DNA of 64,000 nucleotides from Haloplanus litoreus. Its GTDB lineage: Archaea; Halobacteriota; Halobacteria; Halobacteriales; Haloferacaceae. Both the position numbers and the translations under genes were made by a program. Where the stretch lies: the NCBI RefSeq assembly GCF_042677945.1, contig NZ_JBHUDN010000001.1; one strand, 5' to 3'. Shown in pieces: positions 1-8,394 of the stretch; the first letter of the stretch is position 1, and every line of letters starts with the position of its first letter. A model generated the notes under the pieces. It did not search any database, was not told where the DNA came from, and saw only the letters and a program-made list of their open reading frames with translations.

Positions 1-58
1 CGCCCGCGGCCGTGTAACGAGCGCATAACTATGCCTCGGTGACCCGACCGGTCGGGAT

Positions 59-199
59 ATGGGACGCTATCCGCGAACGGTACGCGACGCCCGCATCAAA
101 TGTATCCCGTGTAACGCGCCGGTCACCAGAACGGTCGAAGGGAGGTACGTCTGCGTCGAGTGCGGGGACGCACCGATCAGCGGGCGCGGCGAGACGTGA
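59..199 (+). CDS. Small CxxC...CxxC zinc-ribbon-type protein, 46 aa
   Basis: A 46-residue ORF with two cysteine pairs, CIPC at residues 15-18 and CVEC at 32-35, about 14 residues apart. That is the spacing of a minimal zinc ribbon. It is basic at the N-terminus and has no membrane segment. An in-frame stop lies upstream at 26-28 and no other start codon intervenes, so the ATG at 59 is the only reasonable start. It converges on the DUF457 gene, with 3 nt between the two stops. Haloarchaea encode many such one-domain zinc-finger proteins. The precise family and partner are unknown, and a role in nucleic-acid or protein binding is inference only. Confidence 0.6.
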   Translation: MGRYPRTVRDARIKCIPCNAPVTRTVEGRYVCVECGDAPISGRGET

Positions 200-202
200 G
201 CG

Positions 203-805
203 TCACCGCTCCGGCGCCCGCACCGTACGCTGCCGTCGTCGGGAGACCAGCCGCCACAGCGTCTTGACGCCGGGGAACCCGTCGAGCGCCCAGATACCGA
301 ACAGGACGACCACGAGCACGAGCTGGATCCCGAATCCGCCGGTGAGCAGCGTCGCGGGGGAGGACTGAAGCGTCTGTAAGTGGGCCAGCCACGCGTCGAC
401 GTGGTCGAACAAACTGTCCTTCGGGTAGGTCGGCGTGGGGAACAGCGGCCAGAGGAGAAACGCCGCTTGCCCGAACTCGCCGGCGAGGAGCGACCGCCAC
501 GTGTCCGCAAGGAGGTGGGAGTACAGACCGAGCGAGAACGCGCCCGCCAGTTCGCGACGGTCGTACCGGTGGGCGACGAACGCGACGAGCACGCAGACGG
601 CGGTGACGGTCAGCAACGAGTGCCCGATGCCGCGGCCGTCGAACACGTCGAACCACCAGTTGAGGGGTTTGTCGACGAGATCGGGGAGTTGCGTGGCGAC
701 GGCGAGCACGAGCGTCGGCGCTCCGTCGGGCGCCCGGTGCCCTCGCACCCGCGTCACGACGGTGTAGACGAGGTATCCGATCGCGAGGTGGCCCCAGGGC
801 ATCAT
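203..805 (-). CDS. Membrane-bound metal-dependent hydrolase, DUF457/YdjM-like
   Basis: A 200-residue integral membrane protein with about four hydrophobic segments. It begins with MMPWGHLAIGYL, whose early Gly-His is the conserved start of the DUF457 (YdjM) family. Further possible metal ligands are the Asp-Leu-Pro-Asp region near residue 60, GIGHSLL near 80 and YSHLLADTW near 117-125. In the family these His/Asp residues are thought to bind metal in a membrane-embedded phosphatase/hydrolase-like fold; the substrate is unknown. The start is one of two adjacent ATGs. The gene ends 3 nt from the converging zinc-ribbon ORF and lies downstream of the GT4 gene on the same strand, so co-transcription is possible. 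Confidence 0.85.
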   Translation of the reverse strand: MMPWGHLAIGYLVYTVVTRVRGHRAPDGAPTLVLAVATQLPDLVDKPLNWWFDVFDGRGIGHSLLTVTAVCVLVAFVAHRYDRRELAGAFSLGLYSHLLADTWRSLLAGEFGQAAFLLWPLFPTPTYPKDSLFDHVDAWLAHLQTLQSSPATLLTGGFGIQLVLVVVLFGIWALDGFPGVKTLWRLVSRRRQRTVRAPER

Positions 806-885
806 GTTACTGGTTCGTCAGTAACGTCGGAGCGTAGTAAGGGTCCCGGCTCCGGCGGAACGGTGCCGGCGTGGACGGAGACCGG

Positions 886-2031
886 CTACCACTGACCCGT
901 GATGGCCCGCCTGTAGGCCGACGTCGCCTGCGAGGCCACAGTGTCCCAGTCGTAGCGTTCGGCCCGTTCGGTCGGATCTCCCGGAGGACGCGCCCCGCGG
1001 AGCACCGCATCGAGCGTCTCCGACAGCGCGTCGACGGTCGGATCGACCAGGAAGCCGGCCTCGCCGATGGCCTCGTCGGCCGCGGAGTCGGGGTGGTCCG
1101 CCGCGACGACGGCACAGTCGGCGGCCATCGCCTCGGCGAACGTGATGCCGAAGCCCTCGCGGGTAGAGGGTGAGACGAAGGCCGTCGCGGCGGCCATGTG
1201 CCCGAGAACGTCGTCGTAGTCGTCGAGAAAACCGAGGAAGTCGACCCGCTCGGCGTGGGACAGTCGGCTGGCCCGTCGCCGAAGCCGTTCACGCTCCGGA
1301 CCGTCACCGACGATTCCCAGGGTCACGTCGTGTTCGGCCGCCACCCCGTCGAAGGCGTCGAGCAACAGTGCGACGTTCTTGTTCCGGGTCAGCCTCCCGA
1401 CGAACAACACGTCGTAGCCCGTCGCCCCTTCGGGGAGCGTGGCCCTGCGAATTCGCGCGACGTCGATCCCGTTGGGGACGACCGCGATCTCGCTCCGGGG
1501 CGGACCGATCCGCGCGAGACCGTCGGCAGTTCCCTCGGAGACGGCGATCGGATACTGTGGGACGCGGGCGGTGACGCGTTCGACGAGTTTGCCGCCGAGG
1601 GCGAGGCGGCCGAGGTAGTCCTCCCAGTGCTCGCACCACACTTCGTGCCACGTCGTCACCACCGGTGTCTCGGTGCCGAGACTCGCGAGCGTGGCGGCGA
1701 GAACCGGGAAGTAGGGGAACACGGAGACGACGAGGAGGTCGTGATCGTGCCGCGCCGATCCGGCTCTGAGTGGACGGACGAGCCGAGCACCGAAGTCGAT
1801 GGCTTCGGTGATCGAACGTCGGTCCCCGGTGTAGAGGTCGGTCTCGGCGGCGACCGCACGGAGGGTCATCCCCTCGTGAGTCGTCTCGGGGGGGCCGTCC
1901 CAGAAGTGACGGGCGTACACCGTGACGTCGTGTCCGTCGGCGGCGAGTCGGGTTCCGATCTCGTGAACGCGCTTTTGCGCACCGCCTTCGACGAACGGGT
2001 AGACCACGTTGGAGACGAACCCAAGATCCAT
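886..2031 (-). CDS. Glycosyltransferase family 4
   Basis: A 381-residue GT-B fold glycosyltransferase. The N-terminal acceptor half starts with a GG-containing loop (VEGGAQKRVHEIG, residues ~15-27). The C-terminal half carries VGRLTRNKN near residue 212 and the donor-binding EGFGITFAEAMA stretch near 293, with the E-x7-E pattern of GT4 enzymes. It should transfer a nucleotide-activated sugar to a lipid-linked or surface glycan on the cytoplasmic face; donor and acceptor cannot be read from sequence. It is divergently transcribed from the first sulfatase-like gene across a 113-nt regulatory gap, and so marks one edge of the glycan cluster. Confidence 0.9.
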   Translation of the reverse strand: MDLGFVSNVVYPFVEGGAQKRVHEIGTRLAADGHDVTVYARHFWDGPPETTHEGMTLRAVAAETDLYTGDRRSITEAIDFGARLVRPLRAGSARHDHDLLVVSVFPYFPVLAATLASLGTETPVVTTWHEVWCEHWEDYLGRLALGGKLVERVTARVPQYPIAVSEGTADGLARIGPPRSEIAVVPNGIDVARIRRATLPEGATGYDVLFVGRLTRNKNVALLLDAFDGVAAEHDVTLGIVGDGPERERLRRRASRLSHAERVDFLGFLDDYDDVLGHMAAATAFVSPSTREGFGITFAEAMAADCAVVAADHPDSAADEAIGEAGFLVDPTVDALSETLDAVLRGARPPGDPTERAERYDWDTVASQATSAYRRAITGQW

Positions 2032-2100
2032 CAGCTGGTTGAACGGTATGTACGGTCATTGCAGTTTCGGTGGGGGCCGACACCGGAGCGAGGATTTCGT

Positions 2101-2128
2101 GTTGGTAAAGAAATATAAGTACACCAAC
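2101..2128 (+). promoter_or_regulatory. TATA box inside a 6-bp inverted repeat, promoter of the sulfatase-like operon
   Basis: The A/T-rich box aaatataagt (2111-2120) lies about 29 nt upstream of the ATG at 2145, the distance expected for a leaderless haloarchaeal transcript. It is framed by GTTGGT (2101-2106) and ACCAAC (2123-2128), a perfect inverted repeat. A dimeric regulator bound there would cover the TATA box; that is inference. Confidence 0.6.
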
Positions 2129-2144
2129 CATCAGTCGGGACGTA

Positions 2145-3425
2145 ATGTCCGCCGACTGGGAGCACGTGATCCTTCTCTCGGCCGACGCGCTCCGGCCGGA
2201 CCACCTGTCGTGTTACGGATATCGGCGTGAGACGTCGCCGGTCCTCGACGCCCTCGCTGCGGAGAGCGTCCGCTTTACCGACGCCTACAGCGCGAGTTCA
2301 CACACCCGCGAAGCCGTCCCGTCGCTGCTCACGGGCGAGTATCCCGACACCGCGGTGGGGGCCGGCTACCGACTCGAGACGGAGACCGTCGCCTCGACGC
2401 TCGCGGACGAGGGGTACGCGACCGCCGGCTTCCACTCCAACCCCTTCGTCTCGCGAGCCTACGGCTTCGGTGAAGGGTTCGATACGTTCGACGACGACAT
2501 CCGGTTCGGGACGAACAAGTTCCTCGCGCTCGCACAGCGGGCGCTCGACAAGCTTCGGAACCGACACTACGCACGGGCGTCGGAGATCAACGAGCGAGCA
2601 CTCGACTGGCTCGACTCGGTCACCGGCGACTCCGTCTTTCTCTGGAACCATTACCTCGATACCCACGGCCCGTACGAACCCCCGAGCGAGTACGCGACTG
2701 CGTACCGGGAGGCGACCGTTCCCGACCGGCGCGCCCAGTCGCTGTACCGCCGGGCGATCCGGGAGCCGGCGTCGATCACTGACCGAGAGCGCAGCCTCCT
2801 GATCGACCTCTACGACGCCGAGATACGGTACAACGACGCGCGGATCGGGGAGTTCCTGGCGGCGCTCCGGGACCGGAATCTGCTGGACCGCTCGTTGCTG
2901 ATCGTCACCGCCGACCACGGCGACGCCTTCGGCGAACACGGCTACTACGGACACCCCCGATACCTCCACGAGGAGGTGATTCGGGTCCCCTTGCTCGTCC
3001 GGCCACCGGGCGGCGCCAACGGGCGGACCGTATCGACGCCGGTGAGTACGCTCGACGTCGTCTCGACGGTCGAAGACGGGCTGGGACGGCCGGCCGGCCC
3101 CGACCGAGCCTCGTTGCTCGACCCGCTCCCCGAGGATCGCTCCGTGTTCGTCCAGGCACGGGGTGAAGACGACCACGAACACCTGCGACGATACGCCGTC
3201 CGGACGGCCGAAGGGGCGTGTGTCTGCGAGCGGGACCTCACTACCGACACCGTCGAGTTCGGTCCCTGCTCGGGGCAGCCGCTCCGCGAGCGACTGACCG
3301 CCCACGTCGCCGAGCGCCGCCGGGCCGAGGCGGGCGAGACGAACGTCGACGGGGCCGGCGGGGTCGGCGACGACGTAGACGACGCACTCGAACGCCGGCT
3401 GAGCGCACTCGGGTACAGGGAGTGA
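2145..3425 (+). CDS. Sulfatase-like alkaline-phosphatase-superfamily enzyme (Thr at nucleophile position)
   Basis: A 426-residue protein of the sulfatase/phosphotransferase superfamily. The N-terminal metal site (SADALRPDH, residues 12-20) and the C-terminal TADHGDAFGEHG metal site are intact. In true sulfatases a Cys or Ser that becomes formylglycine lies ten residues before the Gly of the LLTG motif. Here that position is Thr54, so a Thr-nucleophile phosphotransferase or phosphodiesterase is as likely as a sulfatase. There is no signal peptide, so it is probably cytoplasmic. The C-terminus ends LSALGYRE, a tail shared with other members here. It is the first gene of a four-gene operon with the 69-aa protein, a second sulfatase-like enzyme and a GT4. 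Confidence 0.85.
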   Translation: MSADWEHVILLSADALRPDHLSCYGYRRETSPVLDALAAESVRFTDAYSASSHTREAVPSLLTGEYPDTAVGAGYRLETETVASTLADEGYATAGFHSNPFVSRAYGFGEGFDTFDDDIRFGTNKFLALAQRALDKLRNRHYARASEINERALDWLDSVTGDSVFLWNHYLDTHGPYEPPSEYATAYREATVPDRRAQSLYRRAIREPASITDRERSLLIDLYDAEIRYNDARIGEFLAALRDRNLLDRSLLIVTADHGDAFGEHGYYGHPRYLHEEVIRVPLLVRPPGGANGRTVSTPVSTLDVVSTVEDGLGRPAGPDRASLLDPLPEDRSVFVQARGEDDHEHLRRYAVRTAEGACVCERDLTTDTVEFGPCSGQPLRERLTAHVAERRRAEAGETNVDGAGGVGDDVDDALERRLSALGYRE

Positions 3426-3474
3426 GCGTGCCCCGGAACCACCGCGCCGCCGCGTCGGGAGGAGGGCGGCACCA

Positions 3475-3684
3475 GTGACGGACGTGACGCTTTCGGAGGA
3501 CCTCGTCGAGCGTCTCGAGCGCCGCGTCCAGCACACCGACTTCGAGAGCGCCGACGACTACGCCGAATTCGTACTCTCCGAGGTACTCGCACGCATCGAA
3601 CACGACGTCGAACGACCGGAGGACGGGGCATCCCGGGAGGCAGTCCGGGATAGGCTCCAGTCGCTCGGCTACCTGGAGGAGTGA
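3475..3684 (+). CDS. Small acidic protein with sulfatase-type LGYLE tail, 69 aa
   Basis: Starts with GTG and encodes 69 residues. The first half (TLSEDLVERLERRV, then FESADDYAEFVLSEVLARIE) resembles a ribbon-helix-helix: a short strand followed by two helices. The last residues, RLQSLGYLEE, match the C-terminal tail of three of the four sulfatase-like enzymes in this window. It lies 49 nt after the first sulfatase-like gene, and its stop overlaps the GTG start of the second by GTGA. That second enzyme lacks the tail. It could be a DNA-binding regulator or a detached tail domain that works with the enzyme; no family name is offered. Confidence 0.75.
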   Translation: MTDVTLSEDLVERLERRVQHTDFESADDYAEFVLSEVLARIEHDVERPEDGASREAVRDRLQSLGYLEE

Positions 3685-4988
3685 GCGTGACGGGTGAGCC
3701 GAGAAATATCGTGCTGGTGACGGTCGACAGCTTGCGAGCCGACCACTGTGGCTTCCTCGGATCGGAGTGGCCACTGACGCCGACGATAGACCGTCTCGCG
3801 GACGAGGGCGTGTCCTTCCGACAGGCCATCGCCCCCGGCCCCAGAACGCCATCGTCACTACCGGCCCTGTTCACGGGCGAGTTCGTCTCCCACGACGAGG
3901 ACTGGCGAATGGCCGACTGGCAGGGACGCCAGCGACGGATCGGTACACACATGTCCCGGTTCACCCACCTGAGCGAGCGGTTGCGGCGACGGGGCTACGA
4001 GACGGCCGCGTTCACCGCCAACCCGTGGACGACACGGGAGAGCAACTTCCACCTCGGCTTCGACGAGTTCGACGAAGTCAGCGCCGACGGCGACGTCCCG
4101 TCGGAGCGTCTCTCGGACTCGTGGCTGTTCACCCTCGCCGACCGGGGGTTCGAAGCCCTCCCGGTCGATCCAGTCGGCTGGTCGAACAAGAAGGAGTGGT
4201 TCTCCCAGTGGTCCGGCTACTTCGAATCGATCCGCGAGCGCCTCCACGGGCTCTCGGAGCCGTTCTTTCTCTGGGTGTTCATCCTCGACACCCACCAGCC
4301 GTACATCACGCCGCGCCGATTCCGGGCGGAGTGTTCGGCGTGGGAGATGTACTACTCGGTGCTGCGATACTGGCGGGGGGAAGTCGCCGACGCGGCGCTC
4401 CCACCCCACGCCCGGTCGATGATCGCACGGACGTACCGGGACGCGGTGCGGTCCGTCGACGGGTTCGTGGAGGCGCTGACCGAGGCGACCGACGCGTACG
4501 ACCCGATCACGGTCTTTCTCTCGGATCACGGCGAGGCACTCGGCGAACACGGTAACTTCGGCCACGAGCGAACGCTCTACGAGGAGAACCTCCGGGTCCC
4601 GTGTTTCGTCCACGGGGTCGGTCGGTCGGCCGCCGTCCGCGAGCAGTTCCCGTTGCGCGTGGCGTCGGATCTGGTCGTCGATCTGGTGTCCCCGACGGAA
4701 TTCGAACCGGAGGCGTACACCCGACAGTTCGTCGTCTCGACGACCGAGAACGGCCACCGAACGGCGATCAGAACGGCTCGGTGGAAACTCGTCGTCGGCG
4801 ACGGTCCCGACCGACTCTACGACCACCAGTCGGACCCGGCGGAGTCGAACGACGTTCGTGCGGCCCATCCCGCCGTCGCGTCCGCGCTGCGTGACATCTA
4901 CGACCGCCACGAGGCGACACAGGCGGAGAAGGCGGCGACCGAAGCGGCGACCGAGGCACTGGTGACCGAGGAGTGGGGTTCGCTGTGA
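3681..4988 (+). CDS. Sulfatase-like alkaline-phosphatase-superfamily enzyme
   Basis: About 435 residues. Metal-binding segments are VTVDSLRADH (residues ~13-22) and FLSDHGEALGEHGNFGHE in the C-terminal half. The nucleophile position, ten residues before the Gly of ALFTG, is Thr56 instead of Cys/Ser. A His-rich WVFILDTHQPY segment fits the superfamily metal/substrate site. The start is GTG at 3681 or the next GTG at 3687; the first overlaps the upstream stop. Unlike its neighbours it does not end in LGYLE. It probably modifies a glycan or glycolipid by phospho- or sulfo-chemistry. The following GT4 overlaps it by GTGA. Confidence 0.84.
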   Translation: MSVTGEPRNIVLVTVDSLRADHCGFLGSEWPLTPTIDRLADEGVSFRQAIAPGPRTPSSLPALFTGEFVSHDEDWRMADWQGRQRRIGTHMSRFTHLSERLRRRGYETAAFTANPWTTRESNFHLGFDEFDEVSADGDVPSERLSDSWLFTLADRGFEALPVDPVGWSNKKEWFSQWSGYFESIRERLHGLSEPFFLWVFILDTHQPYITPRRFRAECSAWEMYYSVLRYWRGEVADAALPPHARSMIARTYRDAVRSVDGFVEALTEATDAYDPITVFLSDHGEALGEHGNFGHERTLYEENLRVPCFVHGVGRSAAVREQFPLRVASDLVVDLVSPTEFEPEAYTRQFVVSTTENGHRTAIRTARWKLVVGDGPDRLYDHQSDPAESNDVRAAHPAVASALRDIYDRHEATQAEKAATEAATEALVTEEWGSL

Positions 4989-6151
4989 GCGACGGCCTGC
5001 GGATCTGTCTGGTGACGAAGATGTACCCGCCACGAACGGGTGGTGGCGCGACCTACGCCTACGAACTGGCGAACGCGCTCGGCGAACTGGGCCACGACGT
5101 GGACGTCTACACGCAGGCGGTGCCCGGCGAGGACGGGGTGGCGTCGACACATCCCAACGTGAGCGTCACCCGCATCACGAAGGCGCGGCCGCTCGTGGTC
5201 GTCTCGACGCTGTATTTCAGCGTTGCCTGTCGACTCCGGATCGACTTCTCGGCGTACGACGTCGTCCACGGCACGCTGATGCCGGCGTCGACCGTCGCGT
5301 TCGGTCCGTGGTTGCTCCGGTCGATCGATGCCCCGCTCGTGTTGACCAGTCACGGCACCTCGCTCGACGAGGCGCAGTCGGTCGATCCTCACCGTCCCGT
5401 GGACTATCTGTTCCGGTACGTCTTCCACCCCATCAACGTCCTCATGGACGCGGCGAGCGGTCGGTTCGCCGACCGCATCATCGCCGTGAGCGATCACACC
5501 CACGAACAACTCCGCGACCGCTACCGGTTCGACGAATCGCGCCTCGTGACGATCCCGCCCGGAATCGACGGGCAACGGTTCCGACCGACCGACGAGTCCC
5601 ATCCCGCAGTCGACGAGGACCGCGAGTCGATCCTCGTGCTCAGTCGGCTGGATCCGCGGAAGGGTATCGACGGGGCGGTGCGGGCGTTCGCCCGCCTCGA
5701 CCGACCCGAAGCGGAGTTGCTGATCGCCGGGACCGGACGACTGGAGTCGTCGCTGAAGGACCTGGCGACGGCGCTCGGGGTGCGCGAGGACGTTCGGTTT
5801 CTCGGCTTCGTCGACGGGGAGACCCTCCCCGCGCTGTACTCCGCCGTGGACCTGTTCGTCCTCCCGTCGGAGTACGAGGGCTTCGGCATCGTGTTCATGG
5901 AAGCGATGGCCTGTGGGACGCCCGTGATCGGAACCGACGTGGGCGGGGTTCCGACGGCGGTCGTAGACGGGGAGACGGGGTATCTGGTGTCGCCGGGGGC
6001 GGAGGACGAACTCGCAGCGCGGATGGCCGATCTCCTCGACGATCCGGAGCAGTACGCGTCGATGGCGGCGAAGGCGCGAGAGTGGGCCGGCAGACACGAG
6101 TGGAAACGGATCGCGTCCCGCGTGGAGCGGACGTACACGCGACACCGGTAG
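4985..6151 (+). CDS. Glycosyltransferase family 4
   Basis: About 388 residues with a GT-B fold. An N-terminal glycine loop (RTGGGATYAYELA) precedes a typical acceptor domain. The C-terminal nucleotide-sugar domain has LSRLDPRKGIDG and SEYEGFGIVFMEAMACG, with the GT4 E-x7-E residues. The GTG at 4985 overlaps the preceding stop by four bases, so translational coupling to the sulfatase-like gene is likely; an in-frame GTG at 4973 is less plausible. It ends 10 nt from the converging DUF2206 gene. Donor sugar unknown. Confidence 0.9.
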   Translation: MSDGLRICLVTKMYPPRTGGGATYAYELANALGELGHDVDVYTQAVPGEDGVASTHPNVSVTRITKARPLVVVSTLYFSVACRLRIDFSAYDVVHGTLMPASTVAFGPWLLRSIDAPLVLTSHGTSLDEAQSVDPHRPVDYLFRYVFHPINVLMDAASGRFADRIIAVSDHTHEQLRDRYRFDESRLVTIPPGIDGQRFRPTDESHPAVDEDRESILVLSRLDPRKGIDGAVRAFARLDRPEAELLIAGTGRLESSLKDLATALGVREDVRFLGFVDGETLPALYSAVDLFVLPSEYEGFGIVFMEAMACGTPVIGTDVGGVPTAVVDGETGYLVSPGAEDELAARMADLLDDPEQYASMAAKAREWAGRHEWKRIASRVERTYTRHR

Positions 6152-6161
6152 GTTGGACGTC

Positions 6162-8354
6162 TCACCGACCGTCGGCGTTGTAGTGGAGTTCGTCCACACC
6201 CGTGGTGTAGACGGTACTGGTGGTGTGGAAGGCAGGGAGCGGCCGGTAGGCGTAGTAGGTGAAACCCTGGTAGCCGTAGGTGTTCGTGCCCGTGACCGTA
6301 TCCGGTTCGGAGAGGTAGACGTACTTCGCGTTCCGACTCTCTTGGGCGTTCAGCTGGGTGAACCCGATCGGCGAGGCCCGGGAGCCCTCGTAGAGTTGCT
6401 GGAGGAAGGTGCCGAGTGCCGTCTTGTGGACGGTGGCGTCGGCGGGCAGGTGGGCGAGCATGAAGTTGGTGGCTTCGATGCTGTTTCTGTGGGTCGCGAC
6501 GCGGTAGTAGCTGAAGCGTTCGAGCGTCGATCCCGACGCGACGATCCGGTCGCCGTCGATGGTGGGTTGCGGGGAGACGTCGTGGGTCACGGTCGCAGAG
6601 AGGAGTCCCGAGGTCACCACCAGAAGGACGAACAGGGACGCGAGCGCCGGACGAGAGCCGACACGCGGATATCGGGTCGACCGCAACAGCAGGATCGGGA
6701 ACGGCGCCAGCAACATCATGACGAGTCCGAACGTTCGGCCGGCGCTCAGTATCTGGGGGCCGAACGAGAGGGGGAAGAGGAGGTAGATGCCGGCTACGAG
6801 GTGGATGTAGTTCGAGTCGGAGAGGGCACGCCCGGACAGTCCGGCACAGACGGAGCGGTTCAGCCACCGCTCGAGACGCTCGCCGAAGGGGAGTCCGTGT
6901 GCGACGTACCGGAGGTAGACGACGCCGAGTCCCAGCGACGTCAGGACGCCCACCAGGAGGTGGCCGTAGAGCATCACCTGATACGACAGCGAGGGCATCC
7001 GGAACGATAGCGACCGGCTGGCGGTGCTCGAACTCGTCAGGAACACCTCGCCGGAGACGGAGTTGTAGAGGACGCCGACGACGAACTCGAAGGTGCCGTT
7101 CGTGAGATACAGATACCAGACGACGGTGAGTACCGCGTACAGGACGACGCGCGGAAAGGGGAGCACCGACGCCCGCTTTCGGCGGAGGAGCCGAGACGCC
7201 ACGGCGTTGAGAGGGTAGGCGAAGAGGAGAGCAAACAGCACCAGTGGGCCGATGCCGTAGTGGGAGGCGATGACACCCCAAAAGAAGGCGAGTGCGAGGA
7301 GGGAGCGGTACGGTTGCGGGAAGTCGTCGTCGAGAAGAACGAGCAGTAACAGGGCGGTGAACAGAATCGCGGAGCCGGTTCGGGTGTTCCGGCCGAGAAG
7401 CTGGTACGTCCGCGGGAGGAAGATGTAGAGCGTCGCGCTCAGAAAGGCCACGTCTCTGGAGAAGTAGCGCGCGGTGATCGCGTAGGTGACGACGGGCACC
7501 ATCGAGAACAGTAGCGGGTGGACGAGCTTGAACTCCCACAGCAGACTCGTATCAAGGACCAGCGTGTACAGCGGGTGGAGCACGCCGATCCGCGGCATCG
7601 CCGCCTTGCCGCCACCGGGGACCCAGTAGCCGTTCTGTACCACGTTCCGTGCGATCTGATACTCGATCAGTCCGTCCCCGCGGCCGAGGTACGTCAGGAT
7701 GACCGTGTTCTGCAGGACGAGCGCGAGCGAGACGGCGGCGATGGCGACGGGGTAGTACCGCCCCGTCTCGTCGTAGCGGTAGACTCCGACGGGGACGAGC
7801 GCGACGAGGAAGACGGTCAGGAGGGTGAGGCCGTTGAACCCCGCACGGTTGATGAGGAGGGCACCGGCGACGGCCAACACCGGGACGGTCACGAGGAGAC
7901 AGAGCGTTCTGGGGTCGTAGGCACGCAGCGTGTGACGGCGGGGCGTCCGGTCACCGGCGTACCACACGACACCGGTGAGGGCGCCGAACAGCCCGACGTA
8001 GAGCACCGAGAGGGTCGGTTGCTCGAACGGCCGGACGTCGGGGAGCACGCGTAGAGACAGGGCGTTCAGCCCCCAGCCGACGAACATGGACAGCGAGACG
8101 CTGAAACCGACGGCGTACAGGTAATCGACCGGGCGAAACTCGTCGGTGACCGATTCGAGAATCAGATACCCCGGGACGAAAGAGAGGAGGACGAAGCCGA
8201 GGACTCCCCTGACGACGGCGATACCGGGCACCGCCACGGGAAGTAGACTCACGGAGTAGGTGACCAGGACGAACGCGGAGAGTCGGACGGACCGTGGCGT
8301 CGTCGGCAGTCGCAGGGAGGCGCCGAGACGGGACGCCGAAAACGGCGCGCTCAT
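6162..8354 (-). CDS. Polytopic membrane protein, DUF2206-like
   Basis: A 730-residue protein with roughly fourteen hydrophobic segments in two blocks, followed by a C-terminal extracytoplasmic domain of about 180 residues rich in aromatic and polar residues. Architecture and length fit the archaeal DUF2206 family, which is often found in surface-polysaccharide clusters. By analogy with other large polytopic glycan enzymes it may be a lipid-linked-sugar transferase or polymerase, but no catalytic motif is evident to me. It is the last gene of a - strand run with a GT4 (40 nt upstream), a GT2 and a pyruvyl transferase, and converges on the upstream GT4 operon. Confidence 0.78.
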   Translation of the reverse strand: MSAPFSASRLGASLRLPTTPRSVRLSAFVLVTYSVSLLPVAVPGIAVVRGVLGFVLLSFVPGYLILESVTDEFRPVDYLYAVGFSVSLSMFVGWGLNALSLRVLPDVRPFEQPTLSVLYVGLFGALTGVVWYAGDRTPRRHTLRAYDPRTLCLLVTVPVLAVAGALLINRAGFNGLTLLTVFLVALVPVGVYRYDETGRYYPVAIAAVSLALVLQNTVILTYLGRGDGLIEYQIARNVVQNGYWVPGGGKAAMPRIGVLHPLYTLVLDTSLLWEFKLVHPLLFSMVPVVTYAITARYFSRDVAFLSATLYIFLPRTYQLLGRNTRTGSAILFTALLLLVLLDDDFPQPYRSLLALAFFWGVIASHYGIGPLVLFALLFAYPLNAVASRLLRRKRASVLPFPRVVLYAVLTVVWYLYLTNGTFEFVVGVLYNSVSGEVFLTSSSTASRSLSFRMPSLSYQVMLYGHLLVGVLTSLGLGVVYLRYVAHGLPFGERLERWLNRSVCAGLSGRALSDSNYIHLVAGIYLLFPLSFGPQILSAGRTFGLVMMLLAPFPILLLRSTRYPRVGSRPALASLFVLLVVTSGLLSATVTHDVSPQPTIDGDRIVASGSTLERFSYYRVATHRNSIEATNFMLAHLPADATVHKTALGTFLQQLYEGSRASPIGFTQLNAQESRNAKYVYLSEPDTVTGTNTYGYQGFTYYAYRPLPAFHTTSTVYTTGVDELHYNADGR

Positions 8355-8394
8355 CCGCCCGGTTCACCACCTGGAAGACGGGTCGAGTGCATCG

